Assembly (NCBI GenBank): GCA_019155205.2
Contig: JAHNZQ020003150.1
Coordinates: forward strand, 1,632,962-1,681,780
Length of the DNA stretch: 48,819 nucleotides
Direction: 5' to 3'
Source: Gracilaria vermiculophylla
Lineage: Eukaryota; Rhodophyta; Florideophyceae; Gracilariales; Gracilariaceae
This document shows, one piece after another, positions 1 to 10,503 of the stretch (position 1 is its first letter; each line of letters starts with the position of its first letter). The position numbers were made by a program, and so were the translations under genes. The notes under the pieces were generated by a model, which saw only the letters and a program-made list of their open reading frames with translations, was not told the origin of the DNA and did no database searches.

Positions 1-2
1 AC

Positions 3-1501
3 ACTACAAGTCGTTGCTATTTGAACCCATTGAACCCGAAGAATAAGTTGAAGTTGAATCCCACAGTATCACAAGACCTCGGGTGCACTTCATCCAATGT
101 ATCAGTCAGTAATCAGACTGAACCTACGGAAAGTGTTCCCAGTTCGAGGAAACCGAACAACCGCGCAGCTGTCACCAGAACACAGGGGATGACAGCTCGT
201 ACCGGAGATAAACTTTTGATGATAGATTCTGGATCTATCACTCACTTGACATCCTCTGTGAGTCACTTATCACGAAGCTTCACATGCAGTGTACCTATCG
301 CTCTTGGAGACAACTCGGAGATCACTGCTACTGAAAGAGGATTGCGACCTGTAACTTGGTCTTATGAAAGAAACAGCACTACTGTAACACTGAGGAACAC
401 CCTTGTGTCGAATAAGATTGCAATGAGCTTGCTCTCGATACCAGCGTTGACAGCGAAGAATCTCGCTGTTCTCTTCCTTCCTGACGTATCTCTCATCATT
501 GATCTTAAGGATAACCAGCGTATTATTGGGAGTGTTTCAAAACATTCTGATGGGCTGTTCTACATCCCCGCGAACTCATCAAGCTCACCACAGCGTAATA
601 CCAATGCAAATTCTCAAACAGCAGCCATGCTCGCCAGAGTCTCAGAATTAGTCGGCAATGTGAGCAGCGCGTCGCCATCCTGCACTGGAAGACGTCAAGA
701 CCCTGCCGAAGAACCAACGGAAGTAGATATCTTCCCTAAAACTGTCTCTCTATGGCATGATCGTCTAGGACATACTGCAGCGGCTGCGGAGGTCAAAAAG
801 TTAATTCTCCAACACGCTCTCCCTGAATGCAGAAGTTCGGTTATCAATTGCGTACCGTGTGCTCGTGGAAAATACCGTCGATGTTTTCAAGGTTCTTTGG
901 CATCTTCAACAAGCCCTGGACATCTCCATACTGATATTACCTTTGTGGGAACTGAATCCGAAGCCGGTCATGCGTACTATATTGTAATCATTGATGAAAA
1001 CACGAGGTTCTTGTTCGCAGCAGCACTTACGCGCAAATCGGAAGCATCAGATGTGATCTTGCAGTACGTTAATTGGTTTGGACGTCAATCGCGGAAAGCT
1101 GTCCTCTCGCTCCACTCGGATGGTTGTTCGGAGTTCTTCAAGGCACAGAAAGCATTGCAGCGCAAGGGTGTCAACATCCGTACTACTTCTGCATATAAAC
1201 CGTCATCCAATGGCCTAGCTGAGCGTCACATTGGTGTCGTCATGGGACCAATACGTGCCTGTTTGGGGCAATCAAATCTGCCACTTTCTTATTGGAGCGA
1301 TGCCCTTCTTCACGTAGTCTTCTGTCGCAACGTGATTGTACATCGTGGTACTGATTGCATTCCTTTCACACATCTGCTGCACGAACCTCCTCATGATGTA
1401 AAACATGTTCCCCCATTTGGATGCCCCGCCCTTGTCGAAGGTGATCCAAATAACAAGAAGAAAGTGCAACCTTGTCTGGTTGAGGGGATCAATCTTGGAC
1501 A
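3..1501 (+). pseudogene. copia A polyprotein, protease to integrase core (partial)
   Basis: About 500 codons are open from the window edge, so no start codon can be assigned. A retropepsin motif DSGS is followed by a gag-pre-integrase zinc-binding segment (LWHDRLGHT..., later CVPCARGK). A DD35E integrase core follows: D in HTDITF near residue 304, D in LHSDGCSEF near 366 and E in GLAERH near 401 of the visible part. All three catalytic residues are present. The role was cleavage of the polyprotein and insertion of element cDNA in the nucleus. The frame is interrupted at 1501 by a 564-bp solo LTR and resumes in register at 2066. This half contains no internal stop. Confidence 0.85.
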
Positions 1502-2065
1502 TATTGGAGGTAAAAAGGGCAAGGGAAAGTTGAGGGGATGCAAAGGAAGTTCGCCAGCTCTGGCTTGGATTTACTTGGAGGTGCTTCGACCACGACTTAT
1601 ATAGTGGTTCAGTCGCACCGAATAGGTTGCATCAGAAATTACACTACAAAGGCGAGACACTCTATACTACCAATCATATTGTAACATGACATAAATGTAC
1701 TAGCCGCAATTCAATAATGCTTACAACAGCAAGGCACAGCAAAGCATGACAGTTCCGTACACTCACGAGACCATGACAGTGCACAAATTCACTCAACCAC
1801 CTTACACTCTCTGCATTCCGCCACCACTCGTTTCCATACAGCAATGTGTGTGTATAGTTACCATGACGAGGCACATTACACTAAACCATATCTGGTGTAC
1901 ATTAGGCTGAGTTTGCAATGTATACACCTGGAAACGATATGGTAGTGAACAACGTGCCGAGTAGCACACCTGCACACGTGTACCACACAGGGTCACCTTC
2001 CAACACAGCCCATGGTCCCCTGGAACATTTGGTTGTAAGTGACAGCACAGGCACTTCATCCAACA
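1502..2065 (-). repeat. Solo LTR of copia B family inserted in copia A
   Basis: Read on the - strand this 564-bp block aligns with both LTRs of copia B (18791-19275 and 24535-25020) over its ends and most of its body. Shared stretches include TGCTGTCACT near the LTR start, GTAAGCATTATTGAAT in the middle and CCCCTCAAC near its end. On the - strand it begins TGTTGG and ends CCAATA, an imperfect terminal inverted repeat (ancestral end probably CCAACA). It is flanked by a perfect 5-bp target duplication GGACA at 1497-1501 and 2066-2070. Removing the LTR plus one duplication puts the two halves of copia A in one frame. It is the product of LTR-LTR recombination of a full element. Confidence 0.9.
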
Positions 2066-4138
2066 GGACACGTCCAAGGTGGGATGTACAAGTTATTATC
2101 AAACCAAGGAAAAATAACGACAAAACACGCACGCTTCCTTGAAGATGAGTTTCCTGGGTTGTCTTTGTTTGGAATGTCGCCTTCATCTGTTCACCACTTG
2201 CCTGACCACACAAATGGCTTTGAATCTAGTGATGATGAAACATCAGCCCGTTCTGGTTTTCGTTTCACTACAAAATCCCAGACAATTCCATCAAACACTT
2301 CCGGTAATGACGGTAACGCCTCAACAGCACCAGTTACATGTACCAGTGTACTTACTCAATATCCAGAGAACTCTTTACCCTACCACCCGGACCGTGATGG
2401 ACACTCTTCGGACTGTGACGATGCCAGCAGCAGTGGATTGACTCATTACCCCGACAAGCCTTCGACATATGACCCTGACCTTGGCGGCTATGCCTCCGAT
2501 TACGAAGCTGAGTCAGCCAACACTGCTTGGACCCTTCCAGATGCAATAACCACGTCTGACGAGCCCACCTTGCGTCAAGCTCTCTCATCAGCTGAATCTG
2601 ATGATTGGATGAATGCAATCCGAACAGAGCTGGATACCATTCGCAAGCTTGGCACCTTCGAAGAAGCAATTCCTGATCATGGGTCCCCTATACCGTCCGG
2701 ATTTATCTTTCGTCTCAAAAGAGATAATGAAGGGCGACCCCTACGGTTCAAGGCCCTCCTTCTTGCAAGAGGAAACTTTCAACAGGTTACTGACAGAGAT
2801 AGTCTTTATGCTCTGGTGTTGAACTTTAAAATATTTCGGGTAATGATGGTCCTTGCTACCGCTTTGCAATGGGATCGTCAACATATTGATATCAAAAGCG
2901 TTTTCCTTCATGCGTCAATGCCGGTGGACAAACCAGTCTGGATCAAATTCCCCAAAATCCCTAACGTAGCTGACGCCGATGGTCGAGTCGTCAAACTTGT
3001 GAAATCTCTTTATAGAACGAGAGAGGCCCCGAGACTTTGGTATGAAGATATATCCACATAACTTTGCTCTCTTGGTTTCCGAAAACTTCAATCGGCTCCT
3101 TGTGTCTTTGTACGTGGAAATGCTTCAGACATTGTCGTAGTGTTGGCTTATGTCGACGATGCCAGCATCTTTGGATCTTCCGATCGCACATCTTGGGTGA
3201 AATCGGAACTACGTGCTCACTTTGACGTTTCGGACTTAGGTCCAACTGATCTCTATTTGGGTGTTTCCATTGCGGAATAACATGATGGTATTGTCCTTCA
3301 TCAGCGGCCAGTCATCGAGAAGATAATCAGTGTATCTCGGATGGAGCATGCTACATTCTTGGCAACTCCTCTGCCACAGTCACACTGTCTCTATGACTCC
3401 ATGGCAGCTCCATCCAAGGAGGAGGCTTCTGCGATGGCCAATGTTCCATACGAAGAGGTGCTTGGCTCGCTGTTGTTTTTAAGCACACGGACCCGTCCGG
3501 ACCTAGGTACTGCTGTTTCAATGTTGGGCAAGTACGCACCGCAGCCTCTCCCACAGCACTGGGAATGCATGAAAAAGGTTGTGAGGTACCTAATTGGGAC
3601 GAAGGATTATGGCTTGAAGATACCTCGAAGTGTCACATCCAAAGTTACATCATAGTCCGATGCAGACTGGGGTCGCGATTTAAAGAAACGACAGTCCAGG
3701 GGGGCTTTTGTCATCAAAATTGGAGATATACCTGTTATTTGGAGCTCAAGGCTTCAGAAATGTACTGCTTTATCCACCACTGGGGCAGAGTTCTACGCCA
3801 TTTCGGAATGCATCAAACAAGTCAGTTGGTTGAAGAATGCTTTGCAAGAACTTGGATTCTCGTTAGATTATGCTGTTGAGCATTTTCAAGACAATCTTGG
3901 TGCTATCTCTTGGACTCAAACTGATTTTGGAATGCGGAAAGTGAAACACATTGAGCTTCGCCATTATCACGTCATTGACGCGGTGAACAATAACATTATT
4001 GATATTAGACATGTGTCGTCAGAGCACAACCGCGCGGACATGTTTACAAAGTCTCTTATTGAAAACCTGTTTGTTTCTCATCGCACAGCTCTCCACGTTT
4101 CTCCCGTATCGGTCGAGGGGGCGTCTCAGAGACTTTGA
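2066..4138 (+). pseudogene. copia A reverse transcriptase and RNase H
   Basis: All of this lies in one frame that matches the upstream half once the solo LTR is discounted. An acidic Ser/Asp-rich linker (about 2190-2520) leads into an RVT_2 reverse transcriptase. Visible RT landmarks are HIDIKSVFLHA, KSLYRTREAPRLWYED and an intact YVDD at 3149-3160. RNase H follows with SDADWG, STTGAEFYA and the C-terminal HNRADMFTKSL. Three in-frame stops occur: TAA 3059-3061, TAA 3278-3280 and TAG 3653-3655. The natural stop is TGA 4136-4138. The absence of frameshifts suggests moderate age. Confidence 0.88.
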
Positions 4139-4490
4139 GTCTTGGCATCTTGTTCAAATTTGTATATCTATATATAACGAGAACTGGTTTTGATAATTTG
4201 TATTTGCCTTATTCACGAGAGCATGTATCGTAGTTCCCTATGCTCTCGTACATCTCCTATGCCTATAAAGACAGGGCATTGAGTTAATCACTGATATCTC
4301 AAGGCCCTCAGCTTCCATTATCTTGTTTCCACCTGTTCATCCTCTCAAGAGAGAGTCGCAATGCTCAGTAAACGCTATCGACTTGCGTGCTATACATTGG
4401 AGATTTCTTGCAATTAAGCACCCACTTCTGTTCTTTTTGCTGATGGAGAAGCATCTACAAGATTTCAGAAAGTAACCTGAAACTGTTGGT
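4124..4490 (+). repeat. Probable 3' LTR of copia A
   Basis: The block lies directly after the polypurine tract GTCGAGGGGGCG. The same tract form (GCGAGGGGGCG) precedes a clear LTR start at 26955. It contains CCTATAAAGA, a plausible TATA element. The first bases TCTCAG would be a mutated TG start. The partner 5' LTR is outside the window, so neither border can be verified. Confidence 0.45.
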
Positions 4491-4687
4491 ACCCAGTGAC
4501 CTTTAAAACGTTATTCAGAATAATTATGTACAGACTCTTTCAAAAACATATGAAATGTTGTGAAATTTCAAAAAATATATAACACGTCTACTGTACGCCT
4601 ACGAAAATTGGTTTGAGAAAAGCTTCAAGTCAAAAACCGGTTTCAAACACATATGTTTTTCAGGAACAAATCTTTGCCGCAAGACGC

Positions 4688-5076
4688 TCAATAGTTTCTT
4701 TTACATGCTTTTAGGAGTATAACACTAATGTATCGTTTTGGCATTGCCTTTATGGATTTTTCCACAGTTGACTCTGTTATAAAGTTCCAGCAATTTTTAA
4801 TATAATTTTTTAGTTCAAAAACTATCTGAAATTGCCTTCCATGTGCATTAATCCTCCTAGCCAGCAGCTTCCGACCGATTTCAATTGGGTTCAAATTTGG
4901 CGAGCGCGCCGGCCACTCTAAAACAGATATGTCTCACTCCTGTAGCCAATATTTGATAAGAGACTCAATGTGTATTGGTATATTATCCCGTTGAAAAATG
5001 AAGTTTTCTTCATGAAAACAAAAAGCAAACAGTACTGAATAAATGTAGAGCCCTTCATGTTATTTTTCTGGGTTCA
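4688..5076 (-). pseudogene. Tc1-XD transposase, C-terminal part
   Basis: Read on the - strand the segment encodes the last third of a Tc1 transposase. FHEENFIFQRDN holds the second catalytic Asp, followed by WPARSPNLNPIE with the catalytic Glu, then LLARRINAHGRQFQ and a Lys-rich tail ending NY-stop at 4688. The D-E interval matches DD34E. One in-frame stop lies in the WLQE-DISVLEW region. The segment starts abruptly at 5076, where gypsy E inserted, and its N-terminal partner is at 17354-17980. Function was cut-and-paste transposition at TA sites. Confidence 0.85.
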
Positions 5077-5080
5077 TGTA

Positions 5081-6358
5081 CAGTGCGTTTCAAAAACATA
5101 GTACCCCTCAAAAGTGCGCCGAAACTGTACTGTAGGCTAGATTTTGCACATAGTCTATGTAAAATCGTTTCAAAAAGATATGTACACCTTCTTCTTTCTA
5201 GTAAAAAGGGCTCAAGGCCTGTCACTTTCCAAGCAAGAACAGCTTCTAATCGTTAAATTGAACGCCGAGAAGCAATCTAACAGTGCTATAGCTAAAACAT
5301 TTAAGCGTTCTAGGGTCACAATTGCTACTTTTCTCAAAAACCCGACTCTATATGGCTTAAAATGATCTCCGGGACTCCCGGAGAAGCTCAGCCCAGCAGA
5401 CAAAAGAGGAATTAAAAGGAAGTTGTGTGAAGGAAAAGTATCGTGCAAAAAAATTGGAATAAATCTCAATCTCAACGTTTCTCAATGAACTATATGGAGG
5501 CAGATAGACAGCACAAATTTATTTATTTATAAAAAAATGAAGAAAACTTTCTTTCTCCAAGACCATCACAAGCAAAAGCGAATTGACTGGTGTGATGGAA
5601 AAGCCTACTGGAAAAAAATGGAAAAATGATATTTTTACTGATGAAAGAAAGTTCAACTTGGACGGACCAGATTGCTACAAATTTTATTGGCACGATCTTC
5701 GTAAGGAACGTCATGAATTTTATACCAGGCACTCTGGTGGAGGCTCTGTAATGGTCTGGGCGGGAATTTCTAAAAAAGGTCTAACGGAAATTGCATTTAT
5801 TGAAACGAACATGAATACAGAAAAATATCAAGAAGTTCTATACAACAATTTTCTACCTTTTAGTTTATCTTTCCATGAAGAAAATTTCATTTTTCAACAG
5901 GATAATGCACCTGTACACATTGCATATTTAATCAAAAATTGGCTACAGGAGTCTGAGGTATCTGTTTTAGAGTGGCCGGCGTGCTCACCAGATTTGAACC
6001 CAATTGAAAACGTTTGGGGACTGCTGGCGAGGATGGTTTATGCGCATGAAAGGCAATTTCAGACAGTTTTTTAAATCAAAAACTGTATTAAAAATTGCTG
6101 GAAATCAATGACAGTTTCAAGTGTGGAAAGGTACATCAATTCGATGCCGAAACGCTGCATTAGCGTTATACAGCAAAAAAGATGCAAATTAAACTATTGA
6201 GCGTCGCGCAGTAAAGATTTGTTATTGATGATCATATGTTTTTGAAACGCTTTTTTGACGTTACTTTTTTCTGAAACCTATTCTTGTAGGCGTACAGTAT
6301 ACATTTGTTCGTTTTTTTTGAGATTTCACAGCATGTCGTATGTTTTTGAAACAGTCTG
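5081..6358 (+). mobile_element. Tc1/mariner element 'Y', 1278 bp, with IR/DR-type ends
   Basis: The ends CAGTGCGTTTCAAAAACATA (5081) and, on the opposite strand, CAGACTGTTTCAAAAACATA (6358 inward) are inverted and flanked by TA at 5079-5080 and 6359-6360. Each end carries a second inner copy of the core TTTCAAAAACATA-like motif: 5168-5180 on the left, and 6235-6247 inside the outer 6339-6351 on the right. This is the inverted-repeat/direct-repeat layout known from several Tc1-group transposons. The transposase gene is inside and broken. Confidence 0.88.
5180..6199 (+). pseudogene. Tc1-Y transposase (DD34E), frameshifted
   Basis: The start is ATG 5180, just after the inner left repeat. The N-terminal half is a paired-type helix-turn-helix DNA-binding region (LSLSKQEQLLIVKLNAEK ... 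SNSAIAKTFKRSRVTIATFLK), then a second helical segment (KKIGINLNLNVSQ). Stops fall near 5363 and 5486, and the frame shifts near 5610-5625. The catalytic half follows in the next frame: FTDERKF (first Asp), FQQDNAPVH (second Asp) and SPDLNPIENVWG (Glu), with 34 residues between the last two. Another stop lies at 6072-6074, and the protein would end NY-stop at 6199. About 340 codons in total, normal for Tc1. All three catalytic residues survive. Confidence 0.9.
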
Positions 6359-6910
6359 TAGTACAGTAAATCCTAAAGTGATATGGCAGTTTGGCTTTAC
6401 GACGGGATATTCCTTAAGAGGGCTCGCATTTTATTAACTGAGCCACGGGGTGCATAATTCGGCCCACGTGCGCTGCAGTACCAATGAAAAATGGGAGAAT
6501 CTAGATCTTTTTTACTTAATTTGTGCAAGGAATTACTATAGTAGTGGGACTTGCCGAGGCGGGCTCCCGGCGTGGTACTTAGTCTGCCGGTCGAGCTCCA
6601 CCTCTGAGGAAGTAAACCAAGCACCCTCGATTCTACATCTGTTTCTCCGGTTGGAGACCCTTGTCGAACATCCTTAGGTTTCTAAGCCGCCGATCTCCAG
6701 GTCGCCTTGTAGAAGCGCCTATAGGAGTATTGTCCACCCAGTGAACCTCCCTCTCCGCTTGGTGTTTTGCGAATCTCCTTTAGGAATTCCCCCGCTCGTG
6801 ATAGCGAGTACCGGAGACCACCTTTAAGAACTCGCGCTTTTGGAGTCAATAAAAACTCCTAACTGACGTTGTGCGCTACTACCTCGACAGGAAAACTGAC
6901 GGTACCGCAA

Positions 6911-6928
6911 CTGGTCTCCCGAATTAGA
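6911..6928 (+). promoter_or_regulatory. Possible primer binding site of gypsy E
   Basis: The sequence CTGGTCTCCCGAATTAG starts one base after the 5' LTR. It contains TGG, the complement of a tRNA CCA end, in the position expected for minus-strand priming. I do not assign the tRNA species. Confidence 0.4.
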
Positions 6929-6970
6929 AGGTCGGGTTCCTGAAAGACTCTCAAAAATCACGACAGAACA

Positions 6971-9052
6971 GTGTGTCTTGTTTGCAATTATCGGAACTCA
7001 ACAGTGGAATTCTTCCTTAAGGGGATTCAAAAGTGGAAAGAAATCACCCCCGATCTACTCCCATATGGACCACTGAAACCCGTAATGGAAACCCCCCCAC
7101 GGGACCTTCAAGCAAACAACTCCGTTGGTGGGCGGAGCACGTGCAGCGCCCAGCAGGAGATGGTCGTCAGACTGGAGGACCCTGAAAGTTTCCTTCGGAA
7201 TCCTGTCTCCTTTGTGGAACGTTTCATGAATCGCCTCTGGAGAGTGCACGATCGGAGGCAGACGGAATCCCGTGGAATACCTCCATAGAACGCCGACGTG
7301 AAGGTTGAAGAACCGCATACGGCATCGCAGCCGCCACCTCAGAAGCTGCAGGGACAGAAACAACTGAAGGCTATCTCCCTCCGAGAGTCCCTGGCCCCAC
7401 GCTTTACAGATTGGGTTTCCCAGGAGCTAGTCAAAAGAATTCCTGCAGGATTCGAGGCGCATTTCAGAGCGCGCAGCCACACTCTTGTAGAGGACATTGC
7501 AACGGAGAGTGCTCACCGTGCTGTGGATGTCATGTGGGACTCGGACCCCTTCCTCAAGGTGATTTCAGATGTTATCTGAGCGAGGGTTCGTTCCCAAACC
7601 GCGCAGCTGCTCCCCACGGTGGCATTCCAAAGTCATTCTTCCGTACAGGAGTGGTTACCTCTATCAACAACTAAGGTGAATCCCGGCAGAGAAGGACAGG
7701 ATACTGCCGCCCCCTACACCAGAGGAGGAAAGGATACTGCCGAAGGGAAAAAGGACCCCCTCAAGAATCTTGTTATGCACCGTCTGGACCTGACGCCCCG
7801 CGGAGGAGGACAGGATACCGGTCGCGAAGGAATTCACCCAAGGAGAGAAGGATAGGATACACCTTAGGTGGATCGCGATAACCGGGGTATCTTCAGTAAC
7901 CCAGACCACTGAAAAGAAAGACGCCGAAAGAAACGGAAGGAGAAAAGAAGAAAGCGAGACACCGACTCGGAGAAAAGCTCAGACTCAGAATCCGTAAACA
8001 GCTCCAGCTTGGAGGACAGTATAAGTCCCAAGGAGAAAAGCAGGAGGGTCCGGAAGGTCGTCCCACTTAACGACCTGTTCGTCAAAGTGGTGGATTATGA
8101 CACCTACAGGTTGAATGATCGCTCCACTTCCTACAACGCGTCGTTCGCAAAAAGATTCATAAAGGTCCAGCGCCGCATGGATATTCAAATGAAGAAGCAC
8201 TCCTTCTAAGGCGAATTCCCCATTCCGGTGTTCAAATTTTTCACAAGCTTCCGTTCAGCGTGTAACACTAATGGTGTCCATGAATGTGCCGCCATACTGT
8301 GTTTTATTTCTACCCCACAGTTCAGGCGCACTCATTGGTGCAGCCGCGTCTCACTGGGATGAGCACGATTGTGGATGATCCTGGAACGGAGATCTTGACG
8401 ACGTACCCAGAGGTGGTTAACTTGCGCCTCATAAGTTACGTAACGTACGATGTGATATCCAATGCTGACGCTGAAGTCACCTCCTATAGGCAGAACACGG
8501 GAATGACCGAGACGCAGTTTTCATGGAAGCTGTGGACGAAGGCCTTATGGGGTGAGAATGTGTATTCCGAACAGCGGATGAAGTCGTTGTTTGTCGAAGG
8601 ACTTCTTCCCTCGACCTGCGCCAGGGTGCGTAATCACCGGACAACGCCCTCAAAAAACCCCTATACGGAGCTTGCAAGTTTCGCGGAATCCTATAGGGAT
8701 ATCCCCCCGCGCCGGTCGTCGAAGCCAAGTTCCACTTTCGGACAGACCGATGGCCTCAAGCAACCATTGAGCATCTCCCCTGACGTTGTACTCCATCACC
8801 TCAGGGAAGGTCGACGAACTCACGCTTGTAGGAGAGCAAGAGGCCTTTGCTCTCACATACGCCTCATCTCAGGTAGCACAGTTTAGGACGAGGACACCCT
8901 CGTCTCCTACTTTGTACGCCTCGGCAGTATCTTACAGTAGTGCCCGATTCGCAAACTCTCGAGGCTACCCACCGCTTTGCAGGATTTGCTTGTCTCGAGA
9001 GCCAGTCCACTGTACTACTCTCACCCCGGCAATGAGGGCCGCTATCCTGTAG
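6971..9052 (+). pseudogene. gypsy E gag with zinc-knuckle remnant
   Basis: Several open segments in changing frames form the gag region: 6971-7288, 7298-7579, 8009-8209 and 8284-8886. The last contains a gag-core-like stretch (YRQNTGMTETQFSWKLW ... MKSLFVEGLLPSTCARV), the most recognisable part. A CCHC-like remnant, CRICLSREPVHC, lies at about 8978-9013 in another frame. Gag would have formed the cytoplasmic particle that packages element RNA. At least three frameshifts are needed, so no product is expected. The N-terminal half has no recognised domain and is assigned from position between LTR and pol. Confidence 0.6.
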
Positions 9053-9548
9053 GAACGGGAGAAGAACGTCCAGGACTTGCAGCAAACACCAACGGAGAGC
9101 GGAAGTTCTTGAACCGCATATCACGATATCCGCTCCCCTCGAAGAAAGTACGGTTACCGCGCTCCACTGGGAGTGCAGCCTGTTTCACTGTCACTTGCAC
9201 AGGCAGCGCAGGGGTCGGCATCCAAACCAGTTGCACCCACGGGGAAAACGGTGCATCCTAATGCACAACCGCCGCAGCCGTCCCCTACTGGATCTTAGCT
9301 CCCCTCCAACCAAGAAAACCCTCAGGGTCATGCGTAGAGGCTCAGCGTGGCTCCTTACCATCGACCCTCGGCCGAACTAAGGTCACCTTAAGGAAAGAGG
9401 GAGAAGACTTCTGTGCAGGTGACGCAGAATCGGCGCGCCCCCCAATCCCTTTGGACCCATTTGCCACCGTTTAGGAATCTGTTTGCACGCTCCGCCGTGA
9501 GAACTACAAATTTTTCGCCTCTGTCCAATGCTACCGGCTCCCGTCCAT

Positions 9549-10136
9549 AATGGTGCGCGCTATCCTGGACATCGGAGCTGGCCACAATCTGGTGCACGTT
9601 GACCTGCTCCCGCGGTCTTTTCTCGGCCTCTTGAGGACTGGCAAGCTCTCTACGGTGCGCGATGCGTTGCGTTGAGCATTGAATATCTTCGGAGAATTAC
9701 CTTGTATCTCCGGCTGGGCTCCTTACATGTGAGGGTGTGCTTTTTCGTGGCGATCAACTTGGCAGCACATTGCATATGGGGCACTTCCTTTTTGGATCTG
9801 TATATCTGTGCAACGTGCCCACGCCTGCGGAAGGTGACACTTTATGACGCCGCCCCTGCAGGTATCATGTCCGCATCTCCGGGATCGGACGCTAACGCGC
9901 GTCATGTGGGTAATCTTCCAAAGGAGACGCAGTCAAACAAGCTCCGGGTGGTGAAGAGTATCGAAATACCCGTGAAGAGTCATACCGAAGTTTGGAAGCA
10001 GAACTCTGCATCTGGGCTTTCATTTCTACAGGGGAGTCCACATCTGACGACAAAGCAGCACTCCATGATGGCAAACGGCGTAATCGAAATAGAGCCAAAC
10101 ACTCCCTTCAGGATCGTGCATACCAACCTGAAATAG
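9549..10136 (+). pseudogene. gypsy E aspartic protease and linker
   Basis: A retropepsin active-site loop reads RAILDIGAGHNLVHV from ATG 9549; the usual DTGA is DIGA here. That frame stops at about 9674. The protease C-terminal part continues in an overlapping frame from 9672 (LHVRVCFFVAINLAA, then GTSFLD). It is followed by a linker that contains MANGVIEIEPNTPFRI, homologous in position and sequence to VANGNVQVTPDSPFRI in gypsy F near 32220-32260. One frameshift separates the halves. The enzyme would have processed Gag-Pol. Confidence 0.72.
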
Positions 10137-10503
10137 TTTACTGTACGGCTCTAGAAAGGATCTGTCCTCGGATTGGCAGTATCCGCCCCTGCACGACTGG
10201 CTCACCTTCCTCGTATGGAAAACCTTACGGAACGCGGTGCTATCGCCAACATGGATGCCGAAGCGACATCAACTCCAGAAAAAGAGAAGCCTGCCAACTG
10301 GCAGGAAAGGCTCCAAATTGGCGAAGAGTTCAAAGGATATCGCCATATGATGGGAGACATGCTATTCACCTTTGAGGACATAAGGTCTGGTCACCTGGGC
10401 CATGTTAGTCTAGCCAAGCTCCGGATCCAGATTACATCTGATGCAAGACCGGCACACTAACTCCCGAGGACGGCCGGATCCTATCCGCGCAATTTCGAAC
10501 GCG

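Larger units (their letters stand above)
1..4490 (+). mobile_element. Ty1/copia LTR retrotransposon 'A', 5' end outside the window
   Basis: Domains run in copia order: protease, gag-pre-integrase, integrase, reverse transcriptase, RNase H. The reading frame is already open at the first bases, so gag and the 5' LTR lie off the left edge. A solo LTR of another copia family splits it (1502-2065). A purine tract at 4111-4123 follows pol and precedes the presumed 3' LTR, which has a TATA-like CCTATAAAGA at 4262-4271. The right end is not defined by a repeat pair, so the end coordinate is approximate. The next element starts at 4531. Three in-frame stops in the RT/RNase H part make it inactive. Confidence 0.85.
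5077..6909 (+). repeat. 5' LTR of gypsy E, split by Tc1-Y
   Basis: LTR bases 1-4 (TGTA) are at 5077-5080. The rest resumes at 6361 and ends ...GGTACCGCA at 6909, giving 553 bp without the insert. It pairs with 16795-17348 (554 bp). The termini TGTAGTAC and GTACC(A/G)CA are inverted. Both LTRs share subfamily marks, for example GTAAACCAAGCACCCTCGA and TTACTATAGTAG. An AATAAA lies in GGAGTCAATAAAAACTCC near the 3' side. Tc1-Y used the TA at LTR bases 3-4 as its target. Confidence 0.85.
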
